Positions 51,771 to 62,599 of a stretch of 64,000 bases of DNA are shown piece by piece (positions within the stretch are counted from its first letter, which is position 1; every line of letters begins with the position of its first letter). The notes under the pieces were generated by a model. It saw only the letters and a list, made by a program, of their open reading frames with translations. It did not search any database and was not told where the DNA came from. The position numbers and the translations under genes are program-made. Source of the stretch: Procambarus clarkii (Eukaryota > Arthropoda > Malacostraca > Decapoda > Cambaridae). The stretch is from NCBI RefSeq assembly GCF_040958095.1, contig NC_091195.1, positions 26,370,313 through 26,434,312 on the forward strand. The letters run 5' to 3'.

Positions 51771-53747
51771 ATGAGCAGCCCAAGTACAAGCCCCACAAGG
51801 CTTCACCAACTAGCCAGTATGGATAATGCAGGGAGAATGAAAAGAACCCTTGCAGGTCTTAAAGGCCACTTAACAAGACAGATCAAGAAATGTGAAGATT
51901 TGTCACAACAATCAACAGTTGATTATGCTGACCTGGAAAGCTATTATCAAGCAGCTGCAGGTAAATTTGAGCAAATCAAATGTCAAATAGCAACATATGT
52001 GGCTGAACTTGCCAACACCAATTTATCAGAAACAGAAATAGACGACATTATGGTTGATCTTGCGAATTATGAAGATCACACTCAGGCCACGTTACAGCCT
52101 TATGTCAAATTAATTGCCCAGAACAAGGCAACAGCAACAACAACAACAGTTGCATCTAATACGAGTCAAGCAGAAGCTCGACTCCCTCCAATTAATTTAC
52201 CCACTTTCTCAGGAAAAGATGAGGAAGATTGGGATGAATTTTGGAACAAATTCGTTGACCTTGTAGACTCAAAACAATCTTTACCAAAGAGTAGTAAATT
52301 CTCTTATTTGCAAGGCCAATTATCAGGTGAGGCTAAAACAGTAGTATCCCATCTGAGATTAACTAATGACGGCTATGATCTGGCAGTAAAACTCCTCAAG
52401 GATAATTATGCTGATCCAGAAGTAAGAACATCACATTTAGTTCATGAGCTGTTGCATTTACCCCCACCGGAGGCTTCAGCTGATTCACTCCAAGTCTTCA
52501 AGCTGGAGGTAGAATCATTGATCAATGCCCTCAGCCTGACAGCAGATACAAACGGGGCTGAGTGGGTCTTGAAAATAATTGTCCAGGAGAAAATACCTAG
52601 GGACATATTGAGACAAATGAGTGCTCATTACAATAAAAGCATCTTATCCATGAATGAAATATCTGAAGGTTTAAAGTCAGTAGTTCATCAATTACGAACA
52701 CATGACAAATTAAAACCACCAAGTAAACCCTCAGAAACCAATAATAGTAAACCACAGAGTACCAAAGGTACTCCAAATCAATCTAGACAATATAATTCAA
52801 CACCAAAGTGGAACAGTGGCAGTGTGGGCGTATATGCAGTGGGACCCTCCAAGCCTATAGTTACTGTGTCACCCAAGAACGTCACACCAAAGGGTACTGG
52901 AAACTATGGAACATGTTTGTTCTGCAATGAGAAACATTCAATGTACCACTGCCCTAATTTTCCTGATAGTGACGCCCGTGTTGAGCGACTCAAAGATTTG
53001 CAACATTGCACGAGGTGCCTCAGGAAACATAACATCAAGGATTGTGATACCCAATTACACACCTGTAATAGGTGTAACAAAGGTCAACACCATGCAGCAT
53101 TGTGCAGAGACACCAAAACAACGTCTCCAAACCCCAAGGTGGAAGATAGCATTCCCACCACAGTACAGTACTGCAAGGTGCAACAAACAAAGAGTGTCCA
53201 ATCAGCAAAGTCTAAAGGTAATACGACTTTGCCTACTGCCCAAATTACCATCCTGAATAAGAGGGCCAAGGTCCATACCCGTGGGTTGTTTGACCAAGGA
53301 TCCCAGAGAACATATATCACTAAAAAGCTGGCAGATGAATTACAATTAAGGCCTGTAGCCCAGATGTCATTCAACATCTCAGGGTTTGTAACAGATGCAG
53401 GACCTCAAGTCTACCAGGTGGTACAACCATCAGTACGTTTAGGCAGGTACGTCTGTCGAGTACAAGCCATTGTGGTGGACAAAATACCAGTAGACCTACA
53501 AGTTCAAGGTCTGAGAGCAACAGCCAAATTCCTGAGAAATAGAGGAATAAAATTGGCAGATAATATTAAGTCTGATCACCTCACCGACTTCGGTCTCCTT
53601 GTAGGGACAGACTATTGTCATCGATTCATCGGTAGCCCTACTAAATATCAGGGTATAACCATGTTAAACTCTGCAGGAGGTAAATTACTCTCAGGCCCAG
53701 TATCAAGCCTGAGGAGACCTATGCCTGCAGATAAACAATACCAGTAG
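51771..53747 (+). CDS. BEL/Pao-type Gag-protease polyprotein
   Basis: About 658 residues from ATG 51771 (an upstream TTG start is less likely), intact. Order: helical N-terminus, DUF1759-like Gag from about residue 138 (LPPINLPTFSGKDEEDWDEF...), the segment LHLPPPEASADSLQVFKLEV that is expanded at 26.1-27.0 kb, then zinc knuckles from about residue 382 (CLFCNEKHSMYHC, CTRCLRKHNIKDC, CNRCNKGQHHAALC), and a DUF1758-like protease with catalytic FDQGSQ near residue 508. It stops at 53747 before any RT. Full elements continue into RT, RNase H and integrase, so this is a truncated polyprotein. Gag forms the particle and the protease matures it. Confidence 0.92.
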   Translation: MSSPSTSPTRLHQLASMDNAGRMKRTLAGLKGHLTRQIKKCEDLSQQSTVDYADLESYYQAAAGKFEQIKCQIATYVAELANTNLSETEIDDIMVDLANYEDHTQATLQPYVKLIAQNKATATTTTVASNTSQAEARLPPINLPTFSGKDEEDWDEFWNKFVDLVDSKQSLPKSSKFSYLQGQLSGEAKTVVSHLRLTNDGYDLAVKLLKDNYADPEVRTSHLVHELLHLPPPEASADSLQVFKLEVESLINALSLTADTNGAEWVLKIIVQEKIPRDILRQMSAHYNKSILSMNEISEGLKSVVHQLRTHDKLKPPSKPSETNNSKPQSTKGTPNQSRQYNSTPKWNSGSVGVYAVGPSKPIVTVSPKNVTPKGTGNYGTCLFCNEKHSMYHCPNFPDSDARVERLKDLQHCTRCLRKHNIKDCDTQLHTCNRCNKGQHHAALCRDTKTTSPNPKVEDSIPTTVQYCKVQQTKSVQSAKSKGNTTLPTAQITILNKRAKVHTRGLFDQGSQRTYITKKLADELQLRPVAQMSFNISGFVTDAGPQVYQVVQPSVRLGRYVCRVQAIVVDKIPVDLQVQGLRATAKFLRNRGIKLADNIKSDHLTDFGLLVGTDYCHRFIGSPTKYQGITMLNSAGGKLLSGPVSSLRRPMPADKQYQ

Positions 53748-54444
53748 AGATCTAAATTTGTCAGCTGATTATATTTCTCCAGTAGCATTATACTAAGGAG
53801 ATTACAGCTGACTATACCAACAGAGGTTGATGTTAGTATCATCATTTAAAGCTGAAGATGAGTTCATGAGGCCTCAGTGGCAAATCAGTGAACAGTAGCC
53901 TAAAACAGCTACAAGTCACTGCGACCAATGTCACTGAACCCACTGCAGTCTCAGAACCATAATTTACTTTAATGATGAGCTATTCAATCTTCTGAATCAA
54001 TTAACTAAATTAAACCCCAATAAATCTGATGACTGATTTGATACATTTATTATTTAATCAAGATGTATTCCATGGGCCTCAGTGTTTATATATCAGTGAC
54101 CAGTTACCTGAAGAAACTTCAAGTTATATCTAATGTCACTGATCTCACTGCAGTCCCTGAATCATACTTGACTGTAGTACTTGATCACATTCAGTCTTCT
54201 GGGTTAAATAATATGTAATAAGGCTTGAATATTAGCCTTTCAAGAGTTGACAGGGAAATGAAATCGCATTAGACTTCTAACCCCTGCAACTCTAGTACGG
54301 GACATCCGTCCTGTACGAACAGACACACAAATGTGTGATTACTAACTACTAACATCAAATTAATGTAATAATTCGATGGAGGAGTATCGGTGTTCGTCTG
54401 TTCTAACTAGGACTTCGACCCGTGAGCAGCCCCCTGGGGAATTA
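53748..54444 (+). other. Non-coding interior of BEL/Pao-type element
   Basis: Stops in all + frames. Two related blocks (near 53860-53960 and 54075-54190) both contain GGCCTCAGTG, ATCAGTGA and CACTGCAGTC, showing an internal ~220-base duplication. CCCCTGGGGAATTA precedes the 3' LTR where a polypurine tract is expected. The pol genes appear to have been lost here. Confidence 0.7.
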
Positions 54445-55545
54445 TGTCGGAAAATCCGACACCATTTAATAATAATATCATACAGACAGATAAGAGCTGT
54501 GTTGTATAAACAAGTTACCCATAGAAAACGTAACTTGTAGTGGAATTACCATCTAAAGAAAACGGGATATCATCACCACATACTATTATAATTCACCACC
54601 TATTATGGTGGGAATTATTCTTAAATACATTAGTCTTTGGACTTTACCATCATAAAACATCTTATATAAATTAACTTAATTATCAATATTAAAGTAGAGT
54701 AACTGTGACCCTTCTATCACTTTCTGAAATCTGGACAAAGTAGGCCAGGCGTCAGTGGGGAAGGAGGTCAGCCATTGTAGTGTCACCTCCGAGACGTGTG
54801 GAGCAAATTCGGCTCCTATCATTCTGGACAATGTCGGCCAGTAACGTCAATTGTATGGAGTGTTAAACAGCCATTGTTGTTATACGAGACCAGAGGCTCA
54901 CACGGGAGCAAATTCGGCTCCTGTTAATTTTACTTGGACGTAGTGTTATGGATACCAAAGGTGTACCATCTGTCAACACGCTGTCAACAAATCAAGTTAA
55001 GTGTTCTTTCCGAAACCCATTATTTATCATTAGTGGCCATTAATGTCATTATATAGGGTGACCCGGTTAGATCACATGGAAGCCTCAAACTAAAGGTAAT
55101 TAAGCCAGGTCTTCATGTTCCATGTACTGTTTTCTCTGATATACTTGTCATATATAGGATTCTGGCTTCACAGCTAGCACACTTTTGACAGGTCAAGACG
55201 AGGATGCAAGATTTTGTGCACCAGTTACTGGGTGATATGGAAGCTACCTCAAAGAGGATAATTTGGTGTCTACACCCTAGTTATACCTGGTGGACTAGCC
55301 TGCTGTACTATAAGATAAGGAACCTCTTCAATGTATGTAGTTAATTCTGTAGTTTGATTGGCTGCATATATATTAATTTAATAACCCCCCCTAATGTGTA
55401 GAGGATCGATTTGTGAGATTATGATATTATTGCAGAAATACAGTCCACTTAACATTATACAAATTGCTATCGAAGTATATAAATTAACGTAAATATAAAT
55501 TCATATAAATTAAATAAATATAAATCTCACAGGTCGGTTCCCACA
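54445..55545 (+). repeat. 3' LTR of BEL/Pao-type element
   Basis: Same 1101 bases as the 5' LTR with one difference noticed (55425). Followed by GTGGT, the duplicated target. Confidence 0.93.
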
Positions 55546-56826
55546 GTGGTCACCCCCCCCTGGTGGATGACACTTTGGTCACCTCCCCTGGTGGATGACA
55601 CTGTGGTCACCTCCCCTGGTGGATGATACAGTGGTCACCTCCCCTGGTGGATGATACAGTGGTCACCTCCCCTGGTGGATGACACTGTGGTCACCTCTCC
55701 TGGTGGATGACACTGTGGTCACCTCTCCTGGTGGATGACACTGTGGTCACCTCCCCTGGTGGATGACACTGTGGTCACCCCCCCTGGTGGATGACACAGT
55801 GGTCACCTCCCCTGGTGGATGATACTATTGTCACCCTCCCTGGTGGATGACACTGTGGTCACCCTCCCCTGGTGGATGACACAGTGGTCACCCTCCCCTG
55901 GTGGATGATACAGTGGTCACCCTCCCCTGGTGGATGATACAGTGGTCACCTCCCCTGGTGGATGATACAGTGGTCACCTCCCCTGGTGGATGACACAGTA
56001 GTCACCTCCCCTGGTGGATGACACTGTGGTCACCCCCCCCGGTGGAGGACACTGTGGTCACCCCCCCCCTGGTGGATGACACTGTGGTCACCTCCCCTGG
56101 TGGATGATACAGTGGTCACCTCCCCTGGTGGATGATACAGTGGTCACCTCCCCTGGTGGATGACACAGTAGTCACCTCCCCTGGTGGATGACACTGTGGT
56201 CACCCCCCCCGGTGGAGGACACTGTGGTCAACCCCCCCCCCCTGGTGGATGACACTGTGGTCACCTCCCCTGGTGGATGACACTGTGGTCACCTCCCCTG
56301 GTGGATGATACAGTGGTCACCTCCCCTGGTGGATGATACAGTGGTCACCTCTCCTGGTGGATGACACTGTGGTCACCTCTCCTGGTGGATGACACTGTGG
56401 TCACCCTCCCCTGGTGGATGACACAGTGGTCGCCCTCCCCTGGTGGATGACACTGTGGTCACCCCCCCTGGTGGATGACACAGTGGTCACCCTCCCCTGG
56501 TGGATGACACTGTGGTCACCCTCCCCTGGTGGATGACACTGTGGTCACCCCCCTGGTGGATGATACAGTGGTCACCCTCCAGTGGTGGATGACACAGTGG
56601 TCACCCTCCCCTGGTGGATGACACAGTGGTCACCTCTCCTGGTGGATGACACAGTGGTCACCTCCCCTGGTGGATGACACAGTGGTCACCTCTCCTGGTG
56701 GATGACACTGTGGTCACCTCTCCTGGTGGATGACACTGTGGTCACCCCCCCTGGTGGATGAGACACTGGTCATCCCCCCTGGTGGATGATACAGTGGTCA
56801 CCTCTCCTGGTGGATGAGACAGTGTA
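55546..56826. repeat. 28-bp minisatellite B, segment 3
   Basis: About 45 units with frequent CCCCCCC and GATAC variants. A block of about 125 bases (near 55995-56050 and 56160-56230) with the rare CCCGGTGGAGGACAC variant is duplicated. The last units degrade into GATGAGACAGTG. Confidence 0.95.
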
Positions 56827-57046
56827 AGTGTTCTAGCCTCCTGTTCTTGACCAGTCACCAGACACTAAGGCACAACCGTCTCTGATCCTTCCCGCCACTC
56901 AAGTGACGTCCAGACCAATCACAGACCTCCACTGCTGGCTACGTCACAGCCCAGCCTCTCCTCATTGGCTGCTGATGACATCATCCTTGCCCTTCCCGCC
57001 ATTTTTTGTAAATATTCCAGACAGCATTCATGAACACAGTGTCCTT
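56827..57046. promoter_or_regulatory. Promoter-like cluster (E2F, CCAAT, CRE-type motifs)
   Basis: Within 115 bases: TTCCCGCC (56889 and 56993), CCAAT (56915), inverted CCAAT as ATTGG (56964), TGACGTCC (56904), TACGTCAC (56940) and TGACATCA (56976). A third TTCCCGCC is at 57484. This combination is typical of promoters, but no downstream gene is recognised. It could belong to an unrecognised mobile element. Confidence 0.4.
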
Positions 57047-57058
57047 AACTCTTAAAGT

Positions 57059-57440
57059 GCGCATCACGTCATATGACGTGTTGGACGTTGTTCCAGTCAA
57101 CTGCGCATCACGTCATATGACGTGTTGGACGTTGTTCCAGTCAGCTGCGTATCACGTCATATGACGTGTTGGACTTTGTTCCAGTCAACTGCGCATCACG
57201 TCATATGACGTGTTGGACGTTGTTCCAGTCAACTGCGCATCACGTCATATGACGTGTTGGACGTTGTTCCAGTCAACTGCGCATCACGTCATATGACGTG
57301 TTGGACGTTGTTCCGGTCAACTGCGCATCACGTCATATGACGTGTTGGACGTTGTTCCAGTCAACTGCGCATCACGTCATATGACGTGTTGGACGTTGTT
57401 CCAGTCAACTGCGCATCACGTCATATGACGTGGTGGAGTA
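57059..57440. repeat. 44-bp minisatellite with a 16-bp perfect palindrome per unit
   Basis: Nine unit starts, 57059 to 57411, each with CACGTCATATGACGTG, which is its own reverse complement, then TTGGACGTTGTTCCAGTC. Each unit has two TGACGTG half-sites (bZIP-type ACGT core). Copies are nearly identical, with a few single changes. Confidence 0.93.
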
Positions 57441-57604
57441 CTACGCAAGATTTAAAGTATTGACCCTGGCACAACTACCTAACTTCCCGCCCAGAGGAGG
57501 TCACAGTTAAATAGTTCTCACGTATGTGAGGTAAAACAAGTAAGGAACTGGTTGGGCTCAGAGTCGGGGTCACCTCTGGCAATGTTGACCTTCGCGGGAT
57601 TGAC
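57441..57604. other. No gene identified
   Basis: Short unassigned sequence with TTCCCGCC at 57484 and CTCACGTATGTGAG, a 14-base palindrome, at about 57517. Confidence 0.4.
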
Positions 57605-57915
57605 TGTGGGGAACCGACCTGTGAGATTTATATTTATTTAATTTATATGATTTATATAGAATTTATATTTACGTTAATTTATATATTTCGATTGCAAATC
57701 TTTTGATGTTTAATGGACTGTATTTCTGTAAAGTCTCACAAATCGATCTTACACATTAGGGGGGGCGGGGTGTAGTCAATCAGAATTGATTGACTAACAT
57801 ACACTACAGTATTAGACTACATATATTAGTAATTAACACTGGGAGGCCTTATTGTCTGGTAGGCCTGGTCCACCAGGTGTAAACAGGGATGATCACACCA
57901 AATAATTTTACGGGT
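57605..57915 (-). repeat. Partial, diverged BEL-type LTR, antisense
   Basis: Reversed, it matches the last ~300 bases of the LTR at 49648-50748: GGAACCGACCTGTGAGATTT, ATTTATATTTACGTTAATTT, GGACTGTATTTCTG, CACATTAGGGGGGG, and GTCCACCAGGTGTAAAC. It is diverged by many changes, so it is an older relative. Confidence 0.8.
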
Positions 57916-57985
57916 TCACCATAGCCCGTGCTACTTGGACACTTCGTTCTGAGTAGCTAAATCTGAAACAACAACAACAACAACC
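57916..57985. repeat. SINE-like fragment with CAA run
   Basis: TTCACCATAGCCCGTGCTAC, TTGGACACTTCGTTCTGAGT and an (ACA)n run. It resembles a common decapod repeat from memory. Confidence 0.4.
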
Positions 57986-58026
57986 AAATAATCCTGGTGG
58001 TTGAGGCTAGCATCAACATCATGTAC

Positions 58027-58404
58027 GTAAGCAACCCGTTCTCGCAAATTTAATAAGTCAATATTGACTTATTAAATATGTGCATAGGTGACATACTTAG
58101 CAAAATAGATACCCTTAAAAAGATTCATAGAAAACACCGACCTTACCTAACCTACTTAGTATGTTAAGATAAGCATCTTATTGCTTCGTAATTACAATTA
58201 TTACCTAACCTATAATAGGTACAGGTTAAGTAATAATTGTAATTACGAAGCAATAAGATGCTTATCTTAAGATACTAACAAGGTTAGGTAAGGTCGGTGT
58301 TTTCTATGAATCTTTTTAAGGGTATCTATTATGCTAAGTATGTCACCTATGCACTTATTTAATAAGTCAATATTGACTTATTAAATTTGCGAGAACGGGT
58401 TGAC
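58027..58404. mobile_element. Palindromic (fold-back) element, copy 2
   Basis: Arms begin AACCCGTTCTCGCAAATTTA and end TAAATTTGCGAGAACGGGTT, a perfect mirror. Inside are AAAACACCGACCTTACCTAA and ATAAGCATCTTATTGCTTCG with their complements. It is the same family as 7908-8326, with a shorter centre. Confidence 0.87.
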
Positions 58405-58407
58405 GTA

Positions 58408-58703
58408 AGAACATAAGACCATAAGAACAAAGGTAACTGCAGAAGGCCTATTGGCCCATACGAGGCAGCTCCTATTGGCCCATACGAGGCAGCTCCTATT
58501 TATAACCCCCCAATCCCACTCATATACATGTCCAACCCGCGCTTGAAACAATCCAGGGACCCCACCTCCACCACGTTACGCGGCAATTGGTTCCACAAAT
58601 CAACAACCCTGTTACTGAACCAGTATTTACCCAAGTCTTTCCTAAATTTAAACTTATCCAGTTTATATCCATTGTTTCGTGGTCTCATGTACTGGTGTAC
58701 CAA
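58408..58703 (-). mobile_element. LINE family D 3' fragment
   Basis: Minus-strand coding end YMRPRNNGYKLDKFKFRKDL, YWFSNRVVDLWNQLPRNVVE, then the stop at 58500 and a tail with GGAGCTGCCTCGTATGGGCC (repeated) and TTATGGTCTTATGTTC. Typical C-terminus of a CR1-type LINE. Confidence 0.75.
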
Positions 58704-58744
58704 GTAACTGTACTGCTTCCTCTTCAGTTGTACCTGTCAAAGGG

Positions 58745-58920
58745 CACTTGCAATAATAAGATGGATGAAGATTAAGTCACCCAAAAGGTGGCACGGGCAT
58801 GAATAGCCCGTAAGTGGTGGCCCTTTTGAGCCATTACCAGTGTCAATAGATGATACTGGAGATCTGTGGAGGTGCGACTGCCCCCTGCGTGACGGGAGAT
58901 GTCTCCCGTGCTTGCAATGA
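58745..58920 (+). repeat. Dispersed SINE-like repeat
   Basis: GATGAAGATTAAGTCACCCA, GGTGGCACGGGCATGAATAG, GTGTCAATAGATGATACTGG and GTGACGGGAGATGTCTCCCG. The first part recurs at 28270-28315. The last contains the hairpin GGGAGATGTCTCCC. Confidence 0.6.
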
Positions 58921-59116
58921 TAGTAGTAATCCTATATATATATAATATATATATATAATATTCTACCCACCTCAAGACTCCGCTCCAATATAGAAGCATC
59001 AAGAAATATGGACCAATAGGCTTTCTACAATCACTTCTATTCAATACCCATTGTTTCGTGTTCTGTCTTGTGTTGATGAAATTAATACCCTATTAATGCC
59101 ACCTCACCCCATCCAC

Positions 59117-59125
<9 letters not shown>

Positions 59126-59199
<74 letters not shown>
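59126..59199. repeat. TA dinucleotide microsatellite
   Basis: About 37 TA units. A shorter interrupted TATA tract lies at 58933-58963. Confidence 0.97.
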
Positions 59200-59201
<2 letters not shown>

Positions 59202-59424
59202 CAGCTATAAGAGAGGAAATATTGTCAATTTCAATAAAGAACTGAGATATTACTCACTCTGGGTTCACTTTAATTCGCGTGCCAATCAGTAAATAATCCT
59301 TCCTAACATTACTGGTCAGGAATGACGAGATAAGATTTCGCATAGGCACTTGCCTTGTTTACATGCTGACTGTGTGTTGATGGTCGCACTAATTTAGTCT
59401 TCGTAACACTTCGTCCAAGAGAGA

Positions 59425-59530
59425 GTTATTGGAGCTGTTTCCAGGGGGGGTAGACATAGCCTAAGCTACTCTATCCCTTTGAGATGTATTTATTGCTTAT
59501 CTCAATAAACATACTTGAACTTGAACTCCA
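59425..59530 (+). repeat. LINE-type 3' end
   Basis: GGGGGGGTAGACATAGCCTA, AGCTACTCTATCCCTTTGAG, CTTATCTCAATAAACATACT and TGAACTTGAA. Contains AATAAA. Resembles a frequent decapod LINE tail from memory. No coding part is adjacent. Confidence 0.5.
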
Positions 59531-60193
59531 GCGACTCAAGTGGTAGAAAGGTCACATTTACTCTATTTTGGTACTAATAATTAAGCTGATTCAAGTGAGA
59601 TTTTTTTTTATGATGTTAACAGTCAAAAAACTGCTGTATTAAGAATAATTCCCAGCAGAATAGCTGGTGCATTTAATAGCGACATGGCAATGATATCTCC
59701 GTTTTCTATGAGAGGAAAATTTCCACTGTGCCAGGACCTAGATTCAGGAAGCTCTGTGTATTTCTTCGTAAGTGGGTTTGCTACGAAGGTTCCTAAGTGC
59801 GCCCTAAGAAGATGCTTAGGTGCGATTCACGTACGTCCACTTAGGAAGATATTTGTTGGTTCACCTGCGTGCCGATAGAGGTCACTACTGTGTTTCGTTT
59901 GGCCAATCAGAGAGCAGCAACATTCTTCATATTGAAGATTTAGCGCTGGCTTATCGCAGCTCTACTGCCTCCTATTTACGTCGAATTTTCTTATAAAATT
60001 AGTATATTTCGAAGTAAAACAATGTTTTTTCAACTTCTACAGCCAGCACCGACATTGTGGTAAACAAATATGTTACATTTGTTGTTTACCTACGTAATTC
60101 TAAGAGATACTGTGTAGCTGTCCTTGTTGCTCGGAAGATGCGCTGACAATTATTGTATATATTTACTGAATTTACCCAAGGGCCACTAACTAT

Positions 60194-60352
60194 CTAGTGA
60201 CCTCGACGAGGACAGAAAGCCGGCGGCTTGTTAAAGGGCCCGCCAATTATCCTAATGAAATTTTCCAACTGGATTTTGGCATTTACGGCTTCAGCGGGTA
60301 GGCTGTTCCATGGGTTTATAGCCCTCTTGTTGAAAAAACATCTGTTTTCAGT
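60194..60352 (-). pseudogene. LINE family G, C-terminal fragment
   Basis: The minus strand encodes TENRCFFNKRAINPWNSLPA then EAVNAKIQLENFIRIIGGPF to TAG at 60194. This N-RAINPWNSLP pattern is the usual end of LINE RT proteins. It lies head-to-head with a LINE F piece. Confidence 0.75.
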
Positions 60353-60710
60353 CCTACTTGAAAGAACATACTCTCCAACACTATATCTGTGATTGTCCTG
60401 TTATCAGTGACTTCATACCAAATGGTATGAGGTATTTTGAGCTCTGTAATTACTTCATACACTCAGGAATATTGGAAGATATTCTTGTGCTGCACCCAGA
60501 TTTTGCCAGTGGAGGCTAATAGATCAGCATTAAGTATTTTGTTCTCTCCTAATTCCATGTATGACTGGCCATCCTGTGAGGTGAGGATGTTGGATGAGCT
60601 TGTAGCTGGTTTTTGATCTACACTGTGTGGTCCTTTACACAGAATAGGGAAGCAGCACATTGCTCTGTGTACCTAAGCTTCTTAATAAAAAAATCAGTAA
60701 AAATTTTTTT
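60353..60710 (+). pseudogene. LINE family F, C-terminal fragment
   Basis: The + strand encodes LKEHTLQHYICDCPVISDF then GMRYFELCNYFIHSGILEDI to TAA at about 60517. It matches the end of the LINE F protein at 34758 (HSLEHYIVECPILSDF, TLDDILDLYP). The 3' region ends TTCTTAATAAAAAAATCAG, with an AATAAA signal at about 60682. Confidence 0.75.
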
Positions 60711-61279
60711 AAATTATAGCTTGTATTATTATTATTACTAGTATTATCCTTATTAAATCATAAATGTTAACCAATGATCATTAAGATCTCATATTGATAT
60801 ATAATGTTAGTAATGTTGACCAAACTACACACTAAAAGATAAAAAAAGATGACAATGTTAATAATATTTCTTTTGAATAATTAAATTGTGCATTATTTCT
60901 CAACTTTTTACTTCTTTGGATGTACAGTAGAAAAAATATGATAACCCACAAATATTTGTTTCATTATATTATTTATTTAAATAACTGAATTTAATATTTT
61001 TACAGCTGACAGGATTTGTTTTACTCACAGGTGCATTTATTGGTTAAAAAAACAGAACAATTAGGTTTTAACTATGTAACTATTAACTATGTAACACCAT
61101 TGTGTTACACACAATGGTGTTACACAGCCTTCCTGGCTTGGTGCTTTCTTTTGATAATTAATTATTGTTACACACAGCCAAATTGTGTAACAGGAAGAGG
61201 TCTGGGACACAGATTTGTTCCATGCTAAATGTAGAGGAATCAGCTGAGTATTCCTCAAATATAATAAGCTGCCTCAGCT
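60711..61279. other. AT-rich, no gene; hairpin at 61091-61123
   Basis: GTAACACCATTGTGT is followed after three bases by its exact reverse complement ACACAATGGTGTTAC. GTTGACCAAACTACACACTA (60816) is a fragment of the repeat at 24341. Confidence 0.6.
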
Positions 61280-61450
61280 TATAAGGTAAATACAATACAA
61301 TACAATTTTATTTAGGTAAGGTACATACATACAATAAATTTTTACAAGGATTGGTAGACTTATAGGTAGACTAAAATACAATAAGCATTCCTCCAAAAAG
61401 TAGCTGCCTCACCAAATGGTGATAAATTGTTTGGATCCGTGTACAGCAAC
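61280..61450 (-). repeat. Antisense LINE 3' end
   Basis: ACAATACAATACAATTTTAT, TTAGGTAAGGTACATACATA and TTTTTACAAGGATTGGTAGA, as in the insert at 9800-9990. Confidence 0.6.
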
Positions 61451-62599
61451 GCTATATTGGTAATCTAGAAAAATAAAGCAAAATTTTAATACAGCCTGTA
61501 TGATGAACTATCTTGCTATTCCCTGCTTTCCCCTCCCATTTTTAATAGGCCATAATAGTCCATATAATCATAATTATAGCTTTAAGTATTCAATGAATAA
61601 AGTTTTTGAAGTTTTTACCCTTCTCTTTACCTAACATCATTTGTGCAGCATATTTTCTCTTTTATGCCTCACCCAGATATAATTTCAAAATAAAACCAAA
61701 CAAAATAAATTAAAAATGGGTATGTATAGCTAAGGTACACCACCTAGTTATACTTATTGCCAGGTGAACAGGGGCATTTGGTGATAGTAAATGCTCCCAC
61801 CAGCCTGGGCTCATCACCTTCTCTCATATTTCATGTTGACCAGTGTTTATTTACTTAATAACTACTGATATAATATCTTGCTATTATAATACTAATTCTA
61901 ATATCACAAAAGACATATTTTCTGCAAGTTTCAAGCAGTGAATGCATATATAGCTAACACGAAGGACTCTTTGATGAGACTCGCTAGCAAAAATTTTTGT
62001 TTATAATAAAATCGATCCTCCAGTTTGTGTAGTAGAGAAAAATTGAGTTATATCGAGTTTATATAAAGCTACGAGTTGTCGAGAGTGCTCTTAGCGCGAC
62101 GGTGTTTACTTAAGAAGATTTTCCTTCCTAAATGCCTACCTGAATACCGACGTAGTCGCTAAGAAGAAAAACGTTTGTAAGTACGTACGTAACTGCTTCG
62201 TGAAATTGGCCCCAGAGATTGGTAGGCAGGAAGTCGTGCCCTCAGTGTCCAGGACCAAGCTGGTGTAAACAGTCCCTGCTGGACTACCTCCCAGACATTG
62301 CAGGATGTCCTACGCTGCTTGAGCCACCCCAATGTCTTATAGTAACTGCCTAATTAGAAAGCATTAAACAGCCACCAATCTCTTGCATATTAATCGTACA
62401 TATGATATAACTTTTTAGCTGCATTTTTTTTCGTTAATAAAACTTCTTACAATCTTCTATTAAGCAAATTAGAAGCCTACATAATGGTATACGGCCATAC
62501 GGTTGACAGTATTTCGCCTTAACCGGCCCTCGATACCTATGTTTGGCATAGCCCTGTGTTCCTCCATCACTTAGGCCCACCTGAGTCATAACACCATCG
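61451..62599. other. No gene identified
   Basis: AT-rich. 61760-61800 (AACAGGGGCATTTGGTGATA) resembles a decayed SINE body. 62090-62212 is the MITE-like right end described separately. 62213-62599 shows nothing recognisable. Confidence 0.45.

Larger units (their letters stand above)
49648..55545 (+). mobile_element. Young non-autonomous BEL/Pao-type LTR retrotransposon
   Basis: Two 1101-base direct LTRs flank a 3.7-kb interior. The 5-bp duplication GTGGT occurs at 49643-49647 and 55546-55550, inside minisatellite B. By eye the LTRs differ at a single position (G at 50628, T at 55425), so the insertion is recent. The interior encodes Gag, zinc knuckles and an aspartic protease (51771-53747) but no reverse transcriptase, RNase H or integrase. 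It would need proteins from a complete relative. The BEL/Pao assignment rests on the DUF1759-like Gag and the DUF1758-like protease. Confidence 0.93.
59736..62212. mobile_element. Possible DNA transposon with MITE-like ends
   Basis: The left end CTAGATTCAGGAAGCTCTGT and the right end, reversed, TGGGGCCAATTTCACGAAGC are both similar to the MITE terminus at 35692 (GGGCCAGATTCACGAAAGCA). Both sides carry further CTTAGGAAG/CTTACGTAC-like subterminal parts in opposite orientation. No transposase is seen; the interior holds LINE pieces. Two unrelated MITE halves are also possible. Confidence 0.3.

Noticed and set aside
39776..56826. CRISPR-like array
   Set aside because: Units are contiguous with no unique spacers, and the DNA is eukaryotic with spliced exons and SINEs.
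59051..59245. Ile/Tyr repeat frame
   Set aside because: Translation of a TA microsatellite.
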